This document shows positions 28,001-40,575 of a stretch of 64,000 nt of DNA, piece by piece. A model generated the notes under the pieces. It made no database searches. It was not told the origin of the DNA and saw only the letters and a list, made by a program, of their open reading frames with translations. A program made the position numbers and the translations under genes. Every line of letters begins with the position of its first letter. Position 1 is the stretch's first letter. This DNA comes from Paratinospora sagittata (lineage: Eukaryota > Streptophyta > Magnoliopsida > Ranunculales > Menispermaceae), in the NCBI GenBank assembly GCA_035771175.1, contig CM069603.1, positions 21,490,286 through 21,554,285 of the forward strand, in the 5' to 3' direction.

Positions 28001-31000
28001 AGTACTCTTGCTCTTTAACCTTCAACTTCAAATTTTATAAAACACTTATTCTCTGATTTTCAAAAATACAACACGCACGATATTTGCAAGTTAGATTGAG
28101 CTTTTCGAAGAGTTTTTCAAGAGAAGAAAGTAATGATTCTTGCCTTTGCAAAAAAAGGCTTCGAATTGAACCAAAATTGCAATCTGTCTTGATGTTCAAC
28201 TAGTTCTTCATTTTATCCCTTGTGTGCTAAGATTTGCAGAGGCTATCGATTGTTTAAAACTCTAAGTATATGAAGTTGTCTCGGTAAGATAACACATCAA
28301 AAAGGAACACATCACCTGTTTTACATCAAGAACACATCAAACAATAGCATTCGAATTCTACAAAGATCAAGCTCGAAGAACGAAGACATATCTCATGTCT
28401 AATGCATTAGTTTGATTTCTGGTGTGTAGGGTAACCCCTCGATCAATCTCAGCACTAAAACTCTGAAATTTGCAAAGTCTTCAAAATCACTTTCGGTGTA
28501 GTATTTCATTTTGAAAAAAATGTTTTCTGAAAGGTTTTAATCATAATTTTATTGAGTTTTGAATTATTTAAAAGTGTTTAATCTTATATCAAAGTGGTAT
28601 GAGTCAATGAAATGGTTCTTTAGTGTCAAAATATTAATTTTTCAAAAATAAGGCTATCCAGCAATTTTCACGTCTTAGACTAAAATCTTATATTTCTAAC
28701 GAGAAAAATGTGGGCACTTCTGCTTGCTCAATTTTTCTATTCCTTCACAGTTTTGCCTGGTTATCTTAATTGAAATATTCTCTAGTAACACCTAGATGAT
28801 TCCCATTGTCTCGCACGCCCAAAAAACTTTAGATTGAACAATGTTTTGAATTCAAATCATTTTGTAGTACTCTTGCTCTTTAACATTCAACTTCAAATTT
28901 TATAAAACACTCATTCTCTGATTTTAAAAAATACAACACGCACGATATTTGCAAGTTAGATTGAGCTTTTCGAAGAGTTTTTCAAGAGAAGAAAGTAATG
29001 ATTCTTGCCTTTGCAAAAAAAGGCTTCGAATTGAATCAAAATTGCAATCTGTCTTGATGTTCAGCTAGTTCTTCATTTTATCCCTTGTGTGCTAAGATTT
29101 GCAGAGGCTATCCATTGTTTAAAACTCTAAGTATATGAAGTTGTCTCGGTAAGATAACACATCAAAAAGGAACACATCACCTGTTTTCATCAAGAACACA
29201 TCAAACAATAGCTTTCGAATTCTACAAAGATCAAGCTCGAAGAACGAAGACATATCTCATGTCTAATGCATTAGTTTGATTTCTGGTGTGTAGGGTAACC
29301 CCTCGATCAATCTCAGCACTAAAACTCTGAAAATTGCAAAGTCTTCAAAATAACTTTCGATATAGTATTTCATTTTTACAAAAATGTTTTCTGAAAGGTT
29401 TTAATCATAATTTTAATGAGTTTTGAATTATTTAAAAGTGTTTAATCTTATATCAAAGTGTTTTGAGTCAATGAAATGGTTCTTTAGTGTCAAAATATTA
29501 ATTTTTCAAAAACAAGGCTATCCAACAATTGGCACGTCTTAGACTAAAATCTGATATTTCTAACGAGAAAAATGTGGGCACTTCTGCTTGCTCGATTTTC
29601 TATTCCTTCACAGTTTTGCCAGGTTATCTTAATTGAAATATTCTCTAGTAACACCTAGATGATTCCCATTGTCTCGCACGCCCAAAAAACTTTAGATTGA
29701 ACAATGTTTTGAATTCAAATCATTTTGTAGTACTCTTGCTCTTTAACATTCAACTTCAAATTTTATAAAACACTCATTCTCTGATTTTAAAAAATACAAC
29801 ACGCACGATATTTGCAAGTTAGATTGTGCTTTTCGAAGAGTTTTTCAAGAGAAGAAAGTAATGATTCTTGCCTTTGCAAAAAAAGGCTTCGAATTGAACC
29901 AAAATTGCAATCTGTCTTGATGTTCAGCTAGTTCTTCATTTTATCCCTTGTGTGCTAAGATTTGCAGAGGCTATCCATTGTTTAAAACTCTAAGTATATG
30001 AAGTTGTCTCGGTAAGATAACACATCAAAAAGGAACACATCACCTGTTTTACATCAAGAACACATCAAACAATAGCATTCGAATTCTACAAAGATCAAGC
30101 TCGAAGAACGAAGACATATCTCATGTCTAATGCATTAGTTTGATTTCTGGTGTGTAGGGTAACCCCTCGATCAATCTCAGCACTAAAACTCTGAAAATTG
30201 CAAAGTCTTCAAAATCACTTTCGGTGTAGTATTTCATTTTGAAAAAAATGTTTTCTGAAAGGTTTTAATCATAATTTTAATGAGTTTTGAATTATTTAAA
30301 AGTGTTTAATCTTATATCAAAGTGGTATGAGTCAATGAAATGGTTCTTTAGCGTAAAAATATTAATTTTTCAAAAATAAGGCTATCCAGCAATTTTCACG
30401 TCTTAGACTAAAATCTTATATTTCTAACGAGAAAAATGTGGGCACTTCTGCTTGCTCAATTTTTCTATTCCTTCACAGTTTTGCCTGGTTATCTTAATTG
30501 AAATATTCTCTAGTAACACCTAGATGATTCCCATTGTCTCGCACGCCCAAAAAACTTTAGATTGAACAATGTTTTGAATTCAAATCATTTTGTAGTACTC
30601 TTGCTCTTTAACATTCAACTTCAAATTTTATAAAACACTCATTCTCTGATTTTAAAAAATACAACACGCACGATATTTGCAAGTTAGATTGAGCTTTTCG
30701 AAGAGTTTTTCAAGAGAAGAAAGTAATGATTCTTGCCTTTGCAAAAAAAGGATTCGAATTGAATCAAAATTGCAATCTGTCTTGATGTTCAGCTAGTTCT
30801 TCATTTTATCCCTTGTGTGCTAAGATTTGCAGAGGCTATCCATTGTTTAAAACTCTAAGTATATGAAGTTGTCTCGGTAAGATAACACATCAAAAAGGAA
30901 CACATCACCTGTTTTCATCAAGAACACATCAAACAATAGCTTTCGAATTCTACAAAGATCAAGCTCGAAGAACGAATACATATCTCATGTCTAATGCATT

Positions 31001-31070
31001 AGTTTGATTTCTGGTGTGTAGGGTAACCCCTCGATCAATCTCAGCACTAAAACTCTGAAAATTGCAAAGT
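25025..31070 (+). repeat. Block 6: units 30-36, order B-A-A-A-B-A-B
   Basis: Monomers start at 25025 (B), 25889 (A), 26752 (A), 27615 (A), 28479 (B), 29343 (A) and 30207 (B). All are 863 or 864 bp. GCTATCGATTG occurs in units 29, 31 and 33. ATTTTATTGAG occurs in units 30 and 34. GTGTTTTAGGTCA occurs in units 31 and 33. The pair 29-30 thus reappears as 33-34, four units (3454 bp) later. Unit 36 is the first B with GCGTAAAAATATT and GGATTCGAATTGAATC, the B variant that dominates to the right. Confidence 0.87.
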
Positions 31071-34000
31071 CTTCAAAATCACTTTCGATATAGTATTTCA
31101 TTTTGAAAAAAATGTTTTCTGAAAGGTTTTAATCATAATTTTAATGAGTTTTGAATTATTTAAAAGTCTTTATTCTTATATCAAAGTGTTTTGAGTCAAC
31201 GAAATGGTTCTTTAGTGTCAAAATATTAATTTTTCAAAAATAAGGCTATCCAACAATTGGCACGTCTTAGACTAAAATCTGATATTTCTAACGAGAAAAA
31301 TGTGGGCACTTCTGCTTGCTCGATTTTCTATTCCTTCACAGTTTTGCCAGGTTATCTTAATTGAAATATTCTCTAGTAACACCTAGATGATTCCCATTGT
31401 CTCGCACGCCCAAAAAACTTTAGATTGAACAATGTTTTGAATTCAAATCATTTTGTAGTACTCTTGCTCTTTAACATTCAACTTCAAATTTTATAAAACA
31501 CTCATTCTCTGATTTTAAAAAATACAACACGCACGATATTTGCAAGTTAGATTGAGCTTTTCGAAGAGTTTTTCAAGAGAAGAAAGTAATGATTCTTGCC
31601 TTTCCAAAAAAAGGCTTCGAATTGAACCAAAATTGCAATCTGTCTTGATGTTCAGCTAGTTCTTCATTTTATCCCTTGTGTGCTAAGATTTGCAGAGGCT
31701 ATCCATTGTTTAAAACTCTAAGTATATGAAGTTGTCTCGGTAAGATAACACATCAAAAAGGAACACATCACCTGTTTTACATCAAGAACACATCAAACAA
31801 TAGCATTCGAATTCTACAAAGATCAAGCTCGAAGAACGAAGACATATCTCATGTCTAATGCATTAGTTTGATTTATGGTGTGTAGGGTAACCCCTCGATC
31901 AATCTCCGCACTAAAACTCTAAAAATTGCAAAGTCTTCAAAATAACTTTCGATATAGTATTTCATTTTTACAAAAATGTTTTCTGAAAGGTTTTAATCAT
32001 AATTTTAATGAGTTTTGAATTATTTAAAAGTGTTTATTCTTATATCAAAGTGTTTTGAGTCAATGAAATGGTTCTTTAGTGTCAAAATATTAATTTTTCA
32101 AAAATAAGGTTATCCAACAATTGGCACGTCTTAGACTAAAATCTTGTATTTCTAACGAGAAAAATGTGGGCACTTCTGCTTGCTCGATTTTCTATTCCTT
32201 GACAGTTTTGCCAGGTTATCTTAATTGAAATATTCTCTAGTAACACCTTGATGATTCCCATTGTCTCGCACGCCCAAAAAACTTTAGATTGAACAATGTT
32301 TTGAATTCAAATCATTTTGTAGTACTCTTGCTCTTTAACATTCAACTTCAAATTTTATAAAACACTCATTCTCTGATTTTAAAAAATACAACACGCACGA
32401 TATTTGCAAGTTAGATTGAGCTTTTCGAAGAGTTTTTCAAGAGAAGAAAGTAATGATTCTTGCCTTTGCAAAAAAAGGATTCGAATTGAATCAAAATTGC
32501 AATCTGTCTTGATGTTCAGCTAGTTCTTCATTTTATCCCTTGTGTGCTAAGATTTGCAGAGGCTATCCATTGTTTAAAACTCTAAGTATATGAAGTTGTC
32601 TCGGTAAGATAACACATCAAAAAGGAACACATCACCTGTTTTACATCAAGAACACATCAAACAATAGCATTCGAATTCTACAAAGATCAAGCTCGAAGAA
32701 CGAAGACATATCTCATGTCTAATGCATTAGTTTGATTTCTGGTGTGTAGGGTAACCCCTCGATCAATCTCAGCACTAAAACTCTGAAAATTGCAAAGTCT
32801 TCAAAATCACTTTCGGTGTAGTATTTCATTTTGAAAAAAATGTTTTCTGAAAGGTTTTAATCATAATTTTAATGAGTTTTGAATTATTTAAAAGTGTTTA
32901 ATCTTATATCAAAGTGGTATGAGTCAATGAAATGGTTCTTTAGCGTCAAAATATTAATTTTTCAAAAATAAGGCTATCCAGCAATTTTCATGTCTTAGAC
33001 TAAAATCTTATATTTCTAACGAGAAAAATGTGGGCACTTCTGCTTGCTCGATTTTTCTATTCCTTCACAGTTTTGCCTGGTTATCTTAATTGAAATATTC
33101 TCTAGTAACACCTAGATGATTCCCATTGTCTCGCACGCCCAAAAAACTTTAGATTGAACAATGTTTTGAATTCAAATCATTTTGTAGTACTCTTGCTCTT
33201 TAACATTCAACTTCAAATTTTATAAAACACTCATTCTCTGATTTTAAAAAATACAACACGCACGATATTTGCAAGTTAGATTGAGCTTTTCGAAGAGTTT
33301 TTCAAGAGAAGAAAGTAATGATTCTTGCCTTTGCAAAAAAAGGCTTCGAATTGAACCAAAATTGCAATCTGTCTTGATGTTCAGCTAGTTCTTCATTTTA
33401 TCCCTTGTGTGCTAAGATTTGCAGAGGCTATCCATTGTTTAAAACTCTAAGTATATGAAGTTGTCTCGGTAAGATAACACATCAAAAAGGAACACATCAC
33501 CTGTTTTACATCAAGAACACATCAAACAATAGCATTCGAATTCTACAAAGATCAAGCTCGAAGAACGAAGACATATCTCATGTCTAATGCATTAGTTTGA
33601 TTTATGGTGTGTAGGGTAACCCCTCGATCAATCTCCGCACTAAAACTCTAAAAATTGCAAAGTCTTCAAAATAACTTTCGATATAGTATTTCATTTTTAC
33701 AAAAATGTTTTCTGAAAGGTTTTAATCATAATTTTAATGAGTTTTGAATTATTTAAAAGTGTTTATTCTTATATCAAAGTGTTTTGAGTCAATGAAATGG
33801 TTCTTTAGTGTCAAAATATTAATTTTTCAAAAATAAGGTTATCCAACAATTGGCACGTCTTAGACTAAAATCTTGTATTTCTAACGAGAAAAATGTGGGC
33901 ACTTCTGCTTGCTCGATTTTCTATTCCTTCACAGTTTTGCCAGGTTATCTTAATTGAAATATTCTCTAGTAACACCTTGATGATTCCCATTGTCTCGCAC

Positions 34001-35392
34001 GCCCAAAAAACTTTAGATTGAACAATGTTTTGAATTCAAATCATTTTGTAGTACTCTTGCTCTTTAACATTCAACTTCAAATTTTATAAAACACTCATTC
34101 TCTGATTTTAAAAAATACAACACGCACGATATTTGCAAGTTAGATTGAGCTTTTCGAAGAGTTTTTCAAGAGAAGAAAGTAATGATTCTTGCCTTTGCAA
34201 AAAAAGGATTCGAATTGAATCAAAATTGCAATCTGTCTTGATGTTCAGCTAGTTCTTCATTTTATCCCTTGTGTGCTAAGATTTGCAGAGGCTATCCATT
34301 GTTTAAAACTCTAAGTATATGAAGTTGTCTCGGTAAGATAACACATCAAAAAGGAACACATCACCTGTTTTACATCAAGAACACATCAAACAATAGCATT
34401 CGAATTCTACAAAGATCAAGCTCGAAGAACGAAGACATATCTCATGTCTAATGCATTAGTTTGATTTATGGTGTGTAGGGTAACCCCTCGATCAATCTCA
34501 GCACTAAAACTCTGAAAATTGCAAAGTCTTCAAAATCACTTTCGGTGTAGTATTTCATTTTGAAAAAAATGTTTTCTGAAAGGTTTTAATCATAATTTTA
34601 ATGAGTTTTGAATTATTTAAAAGTGTTTAATCTTATATCAAAGTGGTATGAGTCAATGAAATGGTTCTTTAGCGTCAAAATATTAATTTTTCAAAAATAA
34701 GGCTATCCAGCAATTTTCATGTCTTAGACTAAAATCTTATATTTCTAACGAGAAAAATGTGGGCACTTCTGCTTGCTCGATTTTTCTATTCCTTCACAGT
34801 TTTGCCTGGTTATCTTAATTGAAATATTCTCTAGTAACACCTAGATGATTCCCATTGTCTCGCACGCCCAAAAAACTTTAGATTGAACAATGTTTTGAAT
34901 TCAAATCATTTTGTAGTACTCTTGCTCTTTAACATTCAACGTCAAATTTTATAAAACACTCATTCTCTGATTTTAAAAAATACAACACGCACGATATTTG
35001 CAAGTTAGATTGATCTTTTCGAAGAGTTTTTCAAGAGAAGAAAGTAATGATTCTTGCCTTTGCAAAAAAAGGCTTCGAATTGAACCAAAATTGCAATCTG
35101 TCTTGATGTTCAGCTAGTTCTTCATTTTATCCCTTGTGTGCTAAGATTTGCAGAGGCTATCCATTGTTTAAAACTCTAAGTATATGAAGTTGTCTCGGTA
35201 AGATAACACATCAAAAAGGAACACATCACCTGTTTTACATCAAGAACACATCAAACAATAGCATTCGAATTCTACAAAGATCAAGCTCGAAGAACGAAGA
35301 CATATCTCATGTCTAATGCATTAGTTTGATTTCTGGTGTGTAGGGTAACCCCTCGATCAATCTCAGCACTAAAACTCTGAAAATTGCAAAGT
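31071..35392 (+). repeat. Block 7: units 37-41, A plus a duplicated A-B dimer
   Basis: Monomers start at 31071 (A), 31935 (A), 32799 (B), 33664 (A) and 34528 (B). Units 38 and 40 share AAGGTTATCC, AAATCTTGTATTTC and AACACCTTGATG. Units 39 and 41 share TTTTCATGTCTTAG and GCTCGATTTTTC. The tails of units 37 and 39 share GATTTATGGTGTG and ATCTCCGCAC, which lead into AAAATAACTTTCG at the heads of 38 and 40. This is a clear tandem duplication of a 1729-bp block. The few differences, such as CCTTGACAG in unit 38 against CCTTCACAG in unit 40, arose afterwards. Confidence 0.9.
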
Positions 35393-37984
35393 CTTCAAAA
35401 TCACTTTCGGTGTAGTATTTCATTTTGAAAAAAATGTTTTCTGAAAGGTTTTAATCATAATTTTAATGAGTTTTGAATTATTTAAAAGTGTTTAATCTTA
35501 TATCAAAGTGGTATGAGTCAATGAAATGGTTCTTTAGCGTAAAAATATTAATTTTTCAAAAATAAGGCTATCCAGCAATTTTCACGTCTTAGACTAAAAT
35601 CTTATATTTCTAACGAGAAAAATGTGGGCACTTCTGCTTGCTCAATTTTTCTATTCCTTCACAGTTTTGCCTGGTTATCTTAATTGAAATATTCTCTAGT
35701 AACACCTAGATGATTCCCATTGTCTCGCACGCCCAAAAAACTTTAGATTGAACAATGTTTTGAATTCAAATCATTTTGTAGTACTCTTGCTCTTTAACAT
35801 TCAACTTCAAATTTTATAAAACACTCATTCTCTGATTTTAAAAAATACAACACGCACGATATTTGCAAGTTAGATTGAGCTTTTCGAAGAGTTTTTCAAG
35901 AGAAGAAAGTAATGATTCTTGCCTTTGCAAAAAAAGGATTCGAATTGAATCAAAATTGCAATCTGTCTTGATGTTCAGCTAGTTCTTCATTTTATCCCTT
36001 GTGTGCTAAGATTTGCAGAGGCTATCCATTGTTTAAAACTCTAAGTATATGAAGTTGTCTCGGTAAGATAACACATCAAAAAGGAACACATCACCTGTTT
36101 TCATCAAGAACACATCAAACAATAGCTTTCGAATTCTACAAAGATCAAGCTCGAAGAACGAAGACATATCTCATGTCTAATGCATTAGTTTGATTTCTGG
36201 TGTGTAGGGTAACCCCTCGATCAATCTCAGCACTAAAACTCTGAAAATTGCAAAGTCTTCAAAATCACTTTCGATATAGTATTTCATTTTGAAAAAAATG
36301 TTTTCTGAAAGGTTTTAATCATAATTTTAATGAGTTTTGAATTATTTAAAAGTCTTTATTCTTATATCAAAGTGTTTTGAGTCAATGAAATGGTTCTTTA
36401 GTGTCAAAATATTAATTTTTCAAAAATAAGGCTATCCAACAATTGGCACGTCTTAGACTAAAATTTGATATTTCTAACGAGAAAAATGTGGGCACTTCTG
36501 CTTGCTCGATTTTTTATTCCTTCACAGTTTTGCCTGGTTATCTTAATTGAAATATTCTCTAGTAACACCTAGATGATTCCCATTGTCTCGCACGCCCAAA
36601 AAACTTTAGATTGAACAATGTTTTGAATTCAAATCATTTTGTAGTACTCTTGCTCTTTAACATTCAACTTCAAATTTTATAAAACACTCATTCTCTGATT
36701 TTAAAAAATACAACACGCACGATATTTGCAAGTTAGATTGATCTTTTCGAAGAGTTTTTCAAGAGAAGAAAGTAATGATTCTTGCCTTTGCAAAAAAAGG
36801 CTTCGAATTGAACCAAAATTGCAATCTGTCTTGATGTTCAGCTAGTTCTTCATTTTATCCCTTGTGTGCTAAGATTTGCAGAGGCTATCCATTGTTTAAA
36901 ACTCTAAGTATATGAAGTTGTCTCGGTAAGATAACACATCAAAAAGGAACACATCACCTGTTTTACATCAAGAACACATCAAACAATAGCATTCGAATTC
37001 TACAAAGATCAAGCTCGAAGAACGAAGACATATCTCATGTCTAATGCATTAGTTTGATTTCTGGTGTGTAGGGTAACCCCTCGATCAATCTCAGCACTAA
37101 AACTCTGAAAATTGCAAAGTCTTCAAAATCACTTTCGGTGTAGTATTTCATTTTGAAAAAAATGTTTTCTGAAAGGTTTTAATCATAATTTTAATGAGTT
37201 TTGAATTATTTAAAAGTGTTTAATCTTATATCAAAGTGGTATGAGTCAATGAAATGGTTCTTTAGCGTAAAAATATTAATTTTTCAAAAATAAGGCTATC
37301 CAGCAATTTTCACGTCTTAGACTAAAATCTTATATTTCTAACGAGAAAAATGTGGGCACTTCTGCTTGCTCAATTTTTCTATTCCTTCACAGTTTTGCCT
37401 GGTTATCTTAATTGAAATATTCTCTAGTAACACCTAGATGATTCCCATTGTCTCGCACGCCCAAAAAACTTTAGATTGAACAATGTTTTGAATTCAAATC
37501 ATTTTGTAGTACTCTTGCTCTTTAACATTCAACTTCAAATTTTATAAAACACTCATTCTCTGATTTTAAAAAATACAACACGCACGATATTTGCAAGTTA
37601 GATTGAGCTTTTCGAAGAGTTTTTCAAGAGAAGAAAGTAATGATTCTTGCCTTTGCAAAAAAAGGATTCGAATTGAATCAAAATTGCAATCTGTCTTGAT
37701 GTTCAGCTAGTTCTTCATTTTATCCCTTGTGTGCTAAGATTTGCAGAGGCTATCCATTGTTTAAAACTCTAAGTATATGAAGTTGTCTCGGTAAGATAAC
37801 ACATCAAAAAGGAACACATCACCTGTTTTCATCAAGAACACATCAAACAATAGCTTTCGAATTCTACAAAGATCAAGCTCGAAGAACGAAGACATATCTC
37901 ATGTCTAATGCATTAGTTTGATTTCTGGTGTGTAGGGTAACCCCTCGATCAATCTCAGCACTAAAACTCTGAAAATTGCAAAGT

Positions 37985-38847
37985 CTTCAAAATCACTTTC
38001 GATATAGTATTTCATTTTGAAAAAAATGTTTTCTGAAAGGTTTTAATCATAATTTTAATGAGTTTTGAATTATTTAAAAGTCTTTATTCTTATATCAAAG
38101 TGTTTTGAGTCAATGAAATGGTTCTTTAGTGTCAAAATATTAATTTTTCAAAAATAAGGCTATCCAACAATTGGCACGTCTTAGACTAAAATCTGATATT
38201 TCTAACGAGAAAAATGTGGGCACTTCTGCTTGCTCGATTTTCTATTCCTTCACAGTTTTGCCAGGTTATCTTAATTGAAATATTCTCTAGTAACACCTAG
38301 ATGATTCCCATTGTCTCGCACGCCCAAAAAACTTTAGATTGAACAATGTTTTGAATTCAAATCATTTTGTAGTACTCTTGCTCTTTAACATTCAACTTCA
38401 AATTTTATAAAACACTCATTCTCTGATTTTAAAAAATACAACACGCACGATATTTGCAAGTTAGATTGATCTTTTCGAAGAGTTTTTCAAGAGAAGAAAG
38501 TAATGATTCTTGCCTTTGCAAAAAAAGGCTTCGAATTGAACCAAAATTGCAATCTGTCTTGATGTTCAGCTAGTTCTTCATTTTATCCCTTGTGTGCTAA
38601 GATTTGCAGAGGCTATCCATTGTTTAAAACTCTAAGTATATGAAGTTGTCTCGGTAAGATAACACATCAAAAAGGAACACATCACCTGTTTTCATCAAGA
38701 ACACATCAAACAATAGCTTTCGAATTCTACAAAGATCAAGCTCGAAGAACGAAGACATATCTCATGTCTAATGCATTAGTTTGATTTCTGGTGTGTAGGG
38801 TAACCCCTCGATCAATCTCAGCACTAAAACTCTGAAAATTGCAAAGT
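37985..38847 (+). repeat. Unit 45, A monomer with a B tail
   Basis: A markers extend through GATCTTTTCG and GGCTTCGAATTGAACC (about 38540). The end is B type, TTTTCATC and AGCTTTCG (about 38690). The switch lies in the A/B-identical stretch between them. The unit is 863 bp because it combines the shorter A body with the shorter B tail. Units 72 and 73 have the same structure. Confidence 0.83.
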
Positions 38848-39711
38848 CTTCAAAATCACTTTCGATATAGTATTTCATTTTGAAAAAAATGTTTTCTGAA
38901 AGGTTTTAATCATAATTTTAATGAGTTTTGAATTATTTAAAAGTCTTTATTCTTATATCAAAGTGTTTTGAGTCAATGAAATGGTTCTTTAGTGTCAAAA
39001 TATTAATTTTTCAAAAATAAGGCTATCCAACAATTGGCACGTCTTAGACTAAAATCTTATATTTCTAACGAGAAAAATGTGGGCACTTCTGCTTGCTCGA
39101 TTTTCTATTCCTTCACAGTTTTGCCAGGTTATCTTAATTGAAATATTCTCTAGTAACACCTAGATGATTCCCATTGTCTCGCACGCCCAAAAAACTTTAG
39201 ATTGAACAATGTTTTGAATTCAAATCATTTTGTAGTACTCTTGCTCTTTAACATTCAACTTCAAATTTTATAAAACACTCATTCTCTGATTTTAAAAAAT
39301 ACAACACGCACGATATTTGCAAGTTAGATTGATCTTTTCGAAGAGTTTTTCAAGAGAAGAAAGTAATGATTCTTGCCTTTGCAAAAAAAGGCTTCGAATT
39401 GAACCAAAATTGCAATCTGTCTTGATGTTCAGCTAGTTCTTCATTTTATCCCTTGTGTGCTAAGATTTGCAGAGGCTATCCATTGTTTAAAACTCTAAGT
39501 ATATGAAGTTGTCTCGGTAAGATAACACATCAAAAAGGAACACATCACCTGTTTTACATCAAGAACACATCAAACAATAGCATTCGAATTCTACAAAGAT
39601 CAAGCTCGAAGAACGAAGACATATCTCATGTCTAATGCATTAGTTTGATTTCTGGTGCGTAGGGTAACCCCTCGATCAATCTCAGCACTAAGACTCTAAA
39701 AATTGCAAAGT

Positions 39712-40575
39712 CTTCAAAATCACTTTCGGTGTAGTATTTCATTTTGAAAAAAATGTTTTCTGAAAGGTTTTAATCATAATTTTAATGAGTTTTGAATTAT
39801 TTAAAAGTGTTTAATCTTATATCAAAGTGGTATGTGTCAATGAAATGGTTCTTTAGCGTCAAAATATTAATTTTTCAAAAATAAGGCTATCCAGCAATTT
39901 TCACGTCTTAGACTAAAATCTTATATTTCTAACGAGAAAAATGTGGGCACTTCTGCTTGCTCGATTTTCTATTCCTTCACAGTTTTGCCAGGTTATCTTA
40001 ATTGAAATATTCTCTAGTAACACCTAGATGATTCCCATTGTCTCGCACGCCCAAAAAACTTTAGATTGAACAATGTTTTGAATTCAAATCATTTTGTAGT
40101 ACTCTTGCTCTTTAACATTCAACTTCAAATTTTATAAAACACTCATTCTCTGATTTTAAAAAATACAACACGCACGATATTTGCAAGTTAGATTGATCTT
40201 TTCGAAGAGTTTTTCAAGAGAAGAAAGTAATGATTCTTGCCTTTGCAAAAAAAGGCTTCGAATTGAACCAAAATTGCAATCTGTCTTGATGTTCAGCTAG
40301 TTCTTCATTTTATCCCTTGTGTGCTAAGATTTGCAGAGGCTATCCATTGTTTAAAACTCTAAGTATATGAAGTTGTCTCGGTAAGATAACACATCAAAAA
40401 GGAACACATCACCTGTTTTACATCAAGAACACATCAAACAATAGCATTCGAATTCTACAAAGATCAAGCTCGAAGAACGAAGACATATCTCATGTCTAAT
40501 GCATTAGTTTGATTTCTGGTGTGTAGGGTAACCCCTCGATCAATCTCAGCACTAAAACTCTGAAAATTGCAAAGT
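39712..40575 (+). repeat. Unit 47, B-to-A hybrid monomer
   Basis: B markers run from GGTGTAG through GGTATGTGTC, GCGTCAAAA, CAGCAATTTTC and TCTTATATT (about 39920). A markers begin at GATTTTCTA (about 39961) and continue with CCAGGTT, GATCTTTTCG, GGCTTCGAATTGAACC, TTTTACATC and AGCATTCG. The switch falls in a stretch of about 40 bp that A and B share. Length stays at 864. Confidence 0.85.

Larger units (their letters stand above)
35393..40575 (+). repeat. Block 8: units 42-47, A/B with hybrids
   Basis: Monomers start at 35393 (B), 36257 (A with GATTTTTTATTCC and B-type CCTGG), 37121 (B), 37985 (A with B tail), 38848 (A) and 39712 (B head, A body and tail). Lengths are 863 or 864. Units 42 and 44 appear identical by eye. 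From here on, A units carry AAGTCTTTAT and GATCTTTTCG, and B units carry GCGTAAAAA and GGATTCG. The junction of units 46 and 47 holds GGTGCGTAGGG, CTAAGACTCTAAAAATT and then GGTATGTGTC, a haplotype that recurs at three later junctions. Confidence 0.88.
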
